NCBI GenBank assembly: GCA_021834785.1
Contig: JAKBRJ010000003.1
Location: forward strand, 1 to 64,000
DNA length: 64,000 nt
Reading direction: 5' to 3'
From: Microcaldota archaeon
Lineage (GTDB): Archaea; Micrarchaeota; Micrarchaeia; Micrarchaeales; Micrarchaeaceae
Shown here piece after piece: positions 52,337-59,637 of this stretch. Every line of letters starts with the position of its first letter. Within the stretch, counting starts at the first letter, position 1. Made by a program: the position numbers and the translations under genes. The notes beneath the pieces are model-generated. The model searched no databases, was not told the DNA's origin, and was given only the letters and a program-made list of their open reading frames with translations.

Positions 52337-53365
52337 CTAAACTTTCGCCTTCCAATATCTGAAACTATATATCAGAAATATGCCTCCTAAGACAAGGCCG
52401 AACCATAATGTTGCGAATCTTGTCATTATCGTTAAAGCAGAGCTTATGCCTGTGCTTAGGTTGAGCGATGTATGCAAGAGCGCTATAAGGGCGCCATCCG
52501 TTATTCCTATGTTTCCCGGAATTCCAGTAACCATTCCGAAGAGCTGTGCGGATGAGAATGCGAACACCGTGCTGCCTATGTGCGGTATTACTCCTATGGA
52601 GTATAATGCAAAATACAATGCCATGCTATTGAGGAATGCCGCAGGCACAGTAACGAGCAATGACACTATATATACCCACTTGGTGTTAAGCTTGCTCTGA
52701 GATGCGAAATATTCGTCCCCGTACATGGAAAATATTTTGAGCAAACCCCTCCTTTTGCTGAACGCCTTTTTCAGCGACTTATAAAGCCAGTCATTAAGTA
52801 TAAAAAGGAATGGAAGTATGAGCGCAAGGTCTATTATCAATATATATATCACGAATGTCTTGAAGTAGATCGCAGTTATCAAAGCAAGTATTGCAAAACC
52901 AAGGAAATCCGTGAATATGTCAAGAGTCACTACAGGTATTAGGTTTACCATGCTCTTTTTCGTTATCCTATTCAGCGTATATGCGACTAATATCCTGCCC
53001 AGTTTGCCAGGCGTAATATTCATGGAATACATTGACATATACACGATAAGGTTTTTCTTGATCGGAACCTTAACATTCAATTTTTTAAGGTAATAATTCC
53101 ATTTTATGAACCTCAGCATATACCCCAAAAATACAGCAATAAACGCCAACGAATATATGTAAAGATTAGAAGACAAAAGAAGGGCTACAACTCTTCCTAG
53201 CCCCCCTATCAACGCAATTATAAAGAAAACTGCAAAGCTGGCGATAAATCCCAAAGCGACGAAGATAGAAACCCTGTGCACAAGGTTCAAATATTCCTTC
53301 CTGTTCATCTTCTGCTTGTGCGTTATTACATACCAGACCGATTTCTTATTCTCCCTCCCAAACAT
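52337..53365 (-). CDS. Flippase-like (UPF0104/LPG synthase TM-region) membrane protein
   Basis: 342 residues, about eight membrane helices. Family marks: FIKWNYYLKKLNVKVPIKKN, SMYSMNITPGKLGRILVAY (the TPGKxGE-like loop) and TGIPGNIGITDGALIALL. Relatives act on or flip polar lipids; in archaea they often sit with glycosyltransferases. The neighbouring GT4 gene ends only 4 bp from it, which suggests they act on the same lipid-linked sugar. Confidence 0.87.
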   Translation of the reverse strand: MFGRENKKSVWYVITHKQKMNRKEYLNLVHRVSIFVALGFIASFAVFFIIALIGGLGRVVALLLSSNLYIYSLAFIAVFLGYMLRFIKWNYYLKKLNVKVPIKKNLIVYMSMYSMNITPGKLGRILVAYTLNRITKKSMVNLIPVVTLDIFTDFLGFAILALITAIYFKTFVIYILIIDLALILPFLFILNDWLYKSLKKAFSKRRGLLKIFSMYGDEYFASQSKLNTKWVYIVSLLVTVPAAFLNSMALYFALYSIGVIPHIGSTVFAFSSAQLFGMVTGIPGNIGITDGALIALLHTSLNLSTGISSALTIMTRFATLWFGLVLGGIFLIYSFRYWKAKV

Positions 53366-53369
53366 ATAT

Positions 53370-54524
53370 TTACCTCCGCACTACTCTTTCAAAGGCCTTA
53401 GCATATTGCGGCGCTATCTTATCCCAATCATGGTTTTCAATTGCCCTTGAATGTGCATCCTTTGCAAGTCTTGTTATCACTCTTTTATTGTCTATAAAGA
53501 AGTTGAGTTTTTTATATATATCATAAGAATCCTTAGGCTTTACGTAAAGCCCGCACCTGCCCATGAGTTCCGGTATGCCTCCGATTCTCGTAGCTATGGC
53601 AGGTGTTCCGCTAGCCATGGCTTCTATCAAAGCAATCGACCCAGGTTCATAGGTCGAAGGCAGCACAAAAAGGTCAGCGGCGTTGTAGTAATAAGGAAGC
53701 TCCCTCTCCCGTATTCCGCTTATTATTTGCATTCTGTCGCTTATCCCTAATTTTTCCGAGAGCTTAATAAGTGCATTCCGCATAGGCCCGGTGCCTATTA
53801 TCGTCAAAGATGCATCGTTGCCGTCATCTATAAACATTTTAAGTGCATTGAGCAAGTAAATTTGGCCTTTCTGGGGCACCAATCTGCCATTAGTGAGTAT
53901 CTTGATTGCATGCCCTCCGTATGCCGAGGCATACCTATCCAATATGCGTTCGTGCCTGCCGCGCGGCTTGAACATGTCTATGTTTATGCCATTGTATATT
54001 GCCTTTGCTTTATGCATGTCCTTCACAGGCACCGTTGTGGCTACAGTATTCTTCGAAACTCCTGTTATCAGGTCGGCTTTATGCATTATTCTCCTGCCCC
54101 ACGCCATATCATATAGCAAGCCAATAGAATCAGTCCAAAAATCTATGCCTTTGGGCAGTGCGTTATGTATAGTGATTGCCATTCTTTTCCTTTTTTGCAT
54201 TATGGCGCTTAAAGTATCCCAATAATAAAGATAGCGGTTATTGATATGGTAAATATCGGCATCAGACCTTTTAATCGCATCGCATATGCCATGCATGAAA
54301 GGAAAAGGTATCGGAAGGCCCGGCATATCTGCATAATCGGTCTTCAGCCTGATTACGGATATGCCGTTTATCTCTTCACGCTCAGCTAAGCGCATATGCC
54401 TAGGCATCCCGCTAATCAGGGTTATGTTATGGTCTTTTGAAAGCCTGCTATAAACCTCCATCAATACCTTTTCTGTTCCCCCCATATAAGGATAAAAGAA
54501 AGGGTTCAGAGCACAAATATCCAT
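53370..54524 (-). CDS. GT4-family glycosyltransferase
   Basis: 384 residues, GT-B fold. N-terminal FFYPYMGGTEKVLMEVYSRL (donor/acceptor loop), GRLVPQKG in the second half, and EPGSIALIEAMASGTPAI with the E-x7-E pair of GT4 retaining enzymes. Probably soluble or peripherally membrane-bound; acceptor unknown. ATG 54524 after GTGATA. Forms an operon with the flippase-like gene. Confidence 0.93.
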   Translation of the reverse strand: MDICALNPFFYPYMGGTEKVLMEVYSRLSKDHNITLISGMPRHMRLAEREEINGISVIRLKTDYADMPGLPIPFPFMHGICDAIKRSDADIYHINNRYLYYWDTLSAIMQKRKRMAITIHNALPKGIDFWTDSIGLLYDMAWGRRIMHKADLITGVSKNTVATTVPVKDMHKAKAIYNGINIDMFKPRGRHERILDRYASAYGGHAIKILTNGRLVPQKGQIYLLNALKMFIDDGNDASLTIIGTGPMRNALIKLSEKLGISDRMQIISGIRERELPYYYNAADLFVLPSTYEPGSIALIEAMASGTPAIATRIGGIPELMGRCGLYVKPKDSYDIYKKLNFFIDNKRVITRLAKDAHSRAIENHDWDKIAPQYAKAFERVVRR

Positions 54525-54635
54525 AGGTTATCACGCAAGATAAAGTTAGACGCGCCTTAATAATAAATTATCCATTGAAACCGTTTCACATTAAGATATA
54601 TATTCAGTTTCTGTGCTATTATAAAGCAGATATAA

Positions 54636-56078
54636 ATGGGCGATAAGAATATAATATTTTTCCTATTGGACACGGTCCGGGCGGACGACCTTTACTACGG
54701 CAACGTATCCCCTAATCTTACTGGGCTGGCCAAAGAAGGCAATTCATACTTGAATGCCGTATCGCCGGGAACTTGGACAGCGCCCGCACATGCATCTATA
54801 TTTACCGGCAAGCGGGTTACTGAAATAAAGAATGTTTCAAAAAACTTCTTCGATTCAAAGACAAAGATGGATCCATGGTTTGTAAAGATAAAATTCCTGC
54901 CAAACAACGCAAGAACCCTTGCATCTGAATTGTCGCTCCGCGGTTATAAGTCTGTATTATTTTCCAATAACCCTTTTCTTACCAGCTATACTAATCTCGC
55001 ACTGGGATTTGATAAGGTATACGATTTATGGATGGATTCCAACGTAAAGTACAACAAACAACTAGTCAAAAAGGTGTCATTCATAATTAAAAACGGAGAA
55101 GCTGCAAGGAATGCGATGTATTTCGTAACCGGCATGTTTTCTAAAATAATACCCAAGGGCATATTCGACAACATGTATATCAATCTTAGATTAAAGCTGG
55201 ATCAAAAGGTTGCAGACACTGACGGCACGTATAAGCTTGATCGGGGAGCATCAGATACCAGAAAAGAACTGGCCAAGTATCTTGATTACGATTATGACTA
55301 CGGCAAGCAGTTTATGTTTATAAACTGCATAGAAGCCCACGAAAACTATCCAGTTGGCAGGAATAATGATATCGTGCAGGATAAATGGCTATACCTGAGC
55401 GGCATAAATGAGCTCGGAAAGGAAGACATTGCTGCATTCAGGTCCGGCTATAGGAAAAGGATAAGCCATCTGGATAAAGAGATAGGCAAGATGATAAATA
55501 CCTTGAAATCAAAAGGCATACTGGACAATGCAACATTGATATTTGCATCGGATCACGGCCAATTATTTGGCGAACATAAAATGCTTTACCACTCATTATT
55601 CCCCTACGAAGGCATATCCAAGGTGCCGCTCTTTGCTGTAAATTTTGAAAACGGCAAACCTGTAAAAACAAGAGAGGTCCATGAAGAAAATATAAGCACA
55701 ATGGAAATTCACAACGCCGTGCTAGATCTGGCTGATTCCAAAATAGACATACCTGATGGCAATATGAAAAGACAGAAATACGTATTTAGCGAACACGTGG
55801 GCATAAGCGAAACATGGGACGAGCCATTGCTGAGGAAACTCATGGGAAGGTCCAAGTCTGCGAAACGCATATACGAAGCAAAAAAATATTTCAATACGCC
55901 TGCTACTGCAATATACTATAAAAATTATAAGCTTATATTCTTCAATGGCAGAAGGCCTGCAGAATTATACGACCTTTCTAAGGACGAAAGGGAAACGGAA
56001 AACCTGCTAAAGTCGCAGAATACACAATTCAGGCGCATTGCAAACACCCTGCTTAGAAATTTCAGCAGATCCGCTTGA
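54636..56078 (+). CDS. Sulfatase/phosphoglycerol-transferase superfamily enzyme with Thr nucleophile
   Basis: 480 residues of the alkaline phosphatase superfamily. Metal site residues: DTVRADDLYYGN near residue 12-23, the nucleophile region GTWTAPAHASIFTG with Thr48 where sulfatases have Cys or Ser, and FASDHGQLFGEHKML. A threonine at this place points to phosphotransferase or phosphodiesterase chemistry rather than formylglycine sulfatase. No signal peptide or membrane helix is seen, which is unusual for an envelope enzyme. Stands in the envelope gene cluster; product unknown. Confidence 0.85.
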   Translation: MGDKNIIFFLLDTVRADDLYYGNVSPNLTGLAKEGNSYLNAVSPGTWTAPAHASIFTGKRVTEIKNVSKNFFDSKTKMDPWFVKIKFLPNNARTLASELSLRGYKSVLFSNNPFLTSYTNLALGFDKVYDLWMDSNVKYNKQLVKKVSFIIKNGEAARNAMYFVTGMFSKIIPKGIFDNMYINLRLKLDQKVADTDGTYKLDRGASDTRKELAKYLDYDYDYGKQFMFINCIEAHENYPVGRNNDIVQDKWLYLSGINELGKEDIAAFRSGYRKRISHLDKEIGKMINTLKSKGILDNATLIFASDHGQLFGEHKMLYHSLFPYEGISKVPLFAVNFENGKPVKTREVHEENISTMEIHNAVLDLADSKIDIPDGNMKRQKYVFSEHVGISETWDEPLLRKLMGRSKSAKRIYEAKKYFNTPATAIYYKNYKLIFFNGRRPAELYDLSKDERETENLLKSQNTQFRRIANTLLRNFSRSA

Positions 56079-56087
56079 AAACGCCAG

Positions 56088-56909
56088 TCAGCTTTGGTAC
56101 GATAATATCTGCTTTATGTATGGTTGGCTGCACACTGCAGGATTGCTATTGTTTGTTATCTTACATATCTGTGCAGTAAATACGTTCGCTTCTCCAATCA
56201 GCGCCAGCGTAACTGGAGAGTTCGTATTGTTAAGCAAACTAATTATTTGCGACCAATCATAACCTTTGACTACCTGCGGGTCTATCTCTGCAGCAGCCTG
56301 AATGGATATGTTGCCATAGTCTATAAACGGTATTCCCCCCCTCAGTTGGCTTGCCACATTTGGGTTATTGAGATCGTATTTTGTAAAAACATTGTTCTCA
56401 AGCGCAGTAGGCGACTGCAGGGGCTTATAAGTATTGGTTTCTTCTTCCAGCTCTATGAACGATATCACATTGCTTTGGTAGCTTGAATTATAAAAGGTAA
56501 AGGTGGGAGTATTGGGATACACGTCTGTCGCACTAGACGTCATATAATGCAACTTTGTGAAATTGCCGAATCTCAACATGGCTATCACCATTCCCCATCT
56601 AGTTATCGCGCAGTATGGGCAGAAATCGGCGCCAATATAAAGGACTGTTGGCTTGCCATTTGTTAAAAATACCGAGCTGGCATTGGTAAAAATCGGGAGA
56701 TTAGCTGCACTTCCAAGGCCTACTGCATCTGCAATGGATGCATTCATTGCTATATCCTTTAACTGCGATAGTTGCTGCGCGGGCACTGCAACATTATCCT
56801 GCCCTATTAATGCTTTTCCTCCGCCGTTGCCTGAATTCAATATCAGTGCGACTACAACTACTATGGCTATTATTATTCCGATACCAACGTAAAGCAAACG
56901 TTTATCCAT
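56088..56909 (-). CDS. Exported DUF929 thioredoxin-like protein
   Basis: About 273 residues. N-terminal membrane anchor ([20 protein letters not shown]), then a thioredoxin-like domain with the active-site pair CPYC (Cys97, Cys100) in [17 protein letters not shown]. Family marks [20 protein letters not shown] and [12 protein letters not shown] follow. Several Asn-x-Ser/Thr sequons suggest an outside location. DUF929 is known from acidophilic archaea. Likely thiol oxidoreductase that VKOR (30.2 kb) could re-oxidise. ATG 56909 has GTGGT nearby. Confidence 0.85.
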   Translation of the reverse strand: MDKRLLYVGIGIIIAIVVVVALILNSGNGGGKALIGQDNVAVPAQQLSQLKDIAMNASIADAVGLGSAANLPIFTNASSVFLTNGKPTVLYIGADFCPYCAITRWGMVIAMLRFGNFTKLHYMTSSATDVYPNTPTFTFYNSSYQSNVISFIELEEETNTYKPLQSPTALENNVFTKYDLNNPNVASQLRGGIPFIDYGNISIQAAAEIDPQVVKGYDWSQIISLLNNTNSPVTLALIGEANVFTAQICKITNNSNPAVCSQPYIKQILSYQS

Positions 56910-56918
56910 AATTACCAC

Positions 56919-57506
56919 TCAGTCTTTCAAAGCAAGCTTAGGCAATACTCTTTTAATAATATTATTTAATAACCTGTTTATCCTGCTTTTATATTTTGAT
57001 ATAATGTAATACATTATCATGCTAAGTGCCATGCCTGCCATGACATCTGTAAAATAGTGCAGCCCTAAATATACTCGTCCGAATAGAACCATAAAAAGCC
57101 ATACAATATATGCTATCTGAAGGTATCTGTACTTGCCAAGAAAGAATGTCAGCCCTGTAAGGACACTGGCATGGTTGCTTGGGAAAGAGAAACTGCTTTC
57201 GCATCCGTTCGTGTTTATCCACGACAGTTCAGAAACATTGCATGGCCTCGGTTCCTTAGTCAATAGCTTTATTGCATCAGATATGATGTAAAATAGTATA
57301 CCTGCCACTATGAACGTATAGACATTTGAGTCCTTCTTTATGAAATAAAGATACAGGACCAGGAAAGGTATTACTACAAGGAACGATTTTCCTATCACTG
57401 CCATTATCTGGGTTAATGCCGGGCTTGCTAGCGCCTTGGCGAATTGGAATGCCCAGATATTTACGCCAATATTATATGCCTGCACGAAAAATGAAACAAG
57501 ATACAT
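56919..57506 (-). CDS. PAP2 superfamily membrane phosphatase
   Basis: 195 residues, five to six helices. The three phosphatase motifs are KLLTKEPRP (K-x6-RP), SFPSNHAS (PSGH with Asn for Gly) and GRVYLGLHYFTDVMAG (R-x5-H-x3-D with the SR replaced by GR). The active-site arginine and histidines are kept. Such enzymes remove phosphate from prenyl or lipid phosphates, for example recycling lipid carriers of glycosylation. Ends in a basic cytoplasmic tail. Confidence 0.9.
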   Translation of the reverse strand: MYLVSFFVQAYNIGVNIWAFQFAKALASPALTQIMAVIGKSFLVVIPFLVLYLYFIKKDSNVYTFIVAGILFYIISDAIKLLTKEPRPCNVSELSWINTNGCESSFSFPSNHASVLTGLTFFLGKYRYLQIAYIVWLFMVLFGRVYLGLHYFTDVMAGMALSMIMYYIISKYKSRINRLLNNIIKRVLPKLALKD

Positions 57507-57621
57507 GTATACGCGCCGTATAAAACTTAACCTAATTAGAGACTAAGTACATGGTAGGTATAGGAATTTTATTAATATAATATTATAAATACATATTGTC
57601 AAATTTATTATCCGCATTCGC

Positions 57622-57755
57622 GGGGTTATCGCATAACTTGGCAGTGCAGCAGGCTCCAGATGTTTATTCTTGATGAGCGCAAAGCGATGATGAGGATCTG
57701 GAATAATGATTAATGAAGTAACCTGCGAATCCGGGTTCAAATCCCGGTGACCCCA
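57622..57755 (+). tRNA. tRNA-Trp(CCA) with 61-nt, guide-like intron
   Basis: Acceptor GGGGTTA/TGACCCC, D arm GCAT/GTGC, anticodon stem GCAGG/CCTGC with CCA at 57656-57658, T arm CCGGG-TTCAAAT-CCCGG, discriminator A. The intron spans about 57660-57720, between 37 and 38, as usual for archaeal tRNA-Trp. Inside it, box C-like ATGATGA (57687-57693) is followed by a 12-nt segment and ATGA (57706-57709, a degenerate box D). Bases 57696-57702 are complementary to 57655-57661, pairing G57701 to C34. The splice helix CTCC/GAAG has one mismatch. A TATA-like attataaat lies about 30 bp upstream. Confidence 0.88.
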
Positions 57756-57770
57756 AACAAAGGCGATGAG

Positions 57771-58364
57771 ATGAAAAACTATTATTTGCCTGGAGAAGAA
57801 AGGTTCGGCCCCATACTGTCAAGGCTGTATTCTTTTTCTGTTAAAATCCCGATAACGAAAGACTTCTACGCATTCGTTATAGAAGACATAAAGAGGTACA
57901 ATGCAACCAGCATATTGGATATAGGCACAGGTCCAGGCGAAATACCTATACGGCTTTCAAAAAACAATAAGCTGAAAGTATATGCCATAGATCCGTCCCC
58001 GAGCATGATAAAGATCGCATCAAAGAAAGCGTCAGCGAAAAAATCCAACGCGTCGTTCAAAATAGGTTCAAGCAGAGATATCCCGTTTAGGCGCAATTTC
58101 GATATAATAATGAGTTCCATATCCTTCCACCACTGGAAGAAAAAGAAAGGCGCACTGCTTTATATGTCAAAATTTCTTACGAATGGCGGTGTTATAAACA
58201 TATATGAATACGAATTAGGGCGCATGCCTGGCCCGCTCAAGTTTATTGGTGGTTCACACGGCATAGAAGTAAGCGATATATACGGCCTGATAAAAGACAC
58301 AAACCTAAAGGTGAAAAGCCTTAAGAGAAACAAAAGCTGGGTAAGGGTGTCTATATCAAAATGA
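57771..58364 (+). CDS. Class I SAM-dependent methyltransferase
   Basis: 197 residues. SAM-binding motif I SILDIGTGPGEIPIRLSKNN, the acidic residue at the end of strand 2 (VYAIDPSPSM), and FDIIMSSISFHHWKKKKGAL (motifs IV/V with the HHW common in methyltransferase_11 members). Substrate unknown. ATG 57771 is 15 bp after the tRNA-Trp 3' end, so the two may share a transcript. Its stop abuts the convergent citrate synthase stop. Confidence 0.88.
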   Translation: MKNYYLPGEERFGPILSRLYSFSVKIPITKDFYAFVIEDIKRYNATSILDIGTGPGEIPIRLSKNNKLKVYAIDPSPSMIKIASKKASAKKSNASFKIGSSRDIPFRRNFDIIMSSISFHHWKKKKGALLYMSKFLTNGGVINIYEYELGRMPGPLKFIGGSHGIEVSDIYGLIKDTNLKVKSLKRNKSWVRVSISK

Positions 58365-59513
58365 CTATCTATCCGACATCTTCTTGTATTCTAAATCCAG
58401 CATACCTGTATAAAAATCCAAAGGCCTGAACAGCCTGTTGTTCTTCCAGTACTCTAACACGTGGGCGCACCATCCTGGAGTTCGTGCAACTGCAAAAAGC
58501 GGTGTAAACAATTCTAACGGTATCCCTATAGATAGATAAACCGGGCCAGAAAAAAAGTCCACATTGGGCCATATGCCGTGTGTTTTGCCCAATCTGTCTA
58601 TCATGAGCGTTTCGGCCCTAAGCGCTATTGCCGTAAGATTTTTCAAATCATCCGAATAACCCTCAGATTCTATAAGGTATTTCTTTATTATTTTTGCCCT
58701 AGGGTCATAAGTCTTATACACCCTATGGCCAAATCCCATTATTCGTTTTTTGCCCCCTAATGCGTCGTCAATATATTTTTCCGTATTGTCCGGCAGCCCA
58801 ATCTCGCGCATCATCTTAAGGGCATTCTCATCCGCCCCCCCATGCAGTGGTCCCTTTAGGGTAGCTATTCCAGAGGTAATTGCCGCATATATGTCGGCTA
58901 GGGTCGATCCTGTGACCATTGCGGAAAATGTAGATGCATTTGTCGCATGCTCTGCATGCAGTATGAGCATCAAATCAATTACTCTGCTGTCACGTTCATT
59001 GGGCTTGCTGCCATTTAGCATGTAAAGTAAATTCGATGCATGATTCAAGTCGTCATTTGGCTTTACATAAGTTTTTCCAGCAATCATCCTTCCTATGGTT
59101 GCGGTTATGCTTGCAACTTTAGATATAAGCATTATGCTCTTCCTTGCGTTTTGGTCGTCAGAGTTTTCATATGCATCCTTATCGTCTGCAGGCAGTGCAG
59201 ATACTGCAGTCCTCAAGATATCCATAGGGTCAGCCTTTCCAACCATTCTGGATATTATATCAATGGTGGTCTGGCTCAGTTCCCTGTACTGCTTTAGCCT
59301 CTTTGAAAATGCCTCCATCTGGGCTGCATTAGGGAGCGTTCCATAAATGAGCAGATAAGATACCTCTTCAAAGTTGGAATTTTCTGCAAGGGTCTCGATG
59401 GAATATCCTCGGTACCAAAGCCTTCCATTTATTCCATCTACCTTGCATATGTCCGAGTTGGTGATATAAACGCCTTCCAAGCCAGAAGATATTTTTGGTG
59501 TATCAACCTCCAT
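58365..59513 (-). CDS. gltA: Citrate synthase
   Basis: 382 residues. Marks: LEGVYITNSDICKVDGINGR then LWYRGYSIETLA, the active-site histidines LHGGADE and GFGHRVYK, and VDFFSGPVYLSIGIPLELFT with the catalytic aspartate. Length and sequence fit the short archaeal/Gram-positive type, which can also act on propionyl-CoA (2-methylcitrate synthase). ATG 59513 with GTGATT upstream; the frame is open further but without homology. Divergent from aconitase: a TCA pair. Confidence 0.95.
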   Translation of the reverse strand: MEVDTPKISSGLEGVYITNSDICKVDGINGRLWYRGYSIETLAENSNFEEVSYLLIYGTLPNAAQMEAFSKRLKQYRELSQTTIDIISRMVGKADPMDILRTAVSALPADDKDAYENSDDQNARKSIMLISKVASITATIGRMIAGKTYVKPNDDLNHASNLLYMLNGSKPNERDSRVIDLMLILHAEHATNASTFSAMVTGSTLADIYAAITSGIATLKGPLHGGADENALKMMREIGLPDNTEKYIDDALGGKKRIMGFGHRVYKTYDPRAKIIKKYLIESEGYSDDLKNLTAIALRAETLMIDRLGKTHGIWPNVDFFSGPVYLSIGIPLELFTPLFAVARTPGWCAHVLEYWKNNRLFRPLDFYTGMLDLEYKKMSDR

Positions 59514-59583
59514 CCAATCACAATAAAAATTACCAACCAAGGTATAAATAATGCGCATCCGAAGGTTGTATGCATGTATTAAA

Positions 59584-59605
59584 ACGTTTTTATAACGTTT
59601 TTAAG
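59584..59605. promoter_or_regulatory. Tandem 11-bp repeat upstream of aconitase
   Basis: ACGTTTTTATA (59584-59594) and ACGTTTTTAAG (59595-59605) lie head to tail with an 11-bp period, just before a TATA-like ttttatatg (59606-59614) and the GGTGG-type site of acnA. It may bind a regulator on one helix face. The region also holds the citrate synthase promoter. Confidence 0.4.
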
Positions 59606-59637
59606 TTTTATATGCCGATTATCAATGCGGTGGTAGA

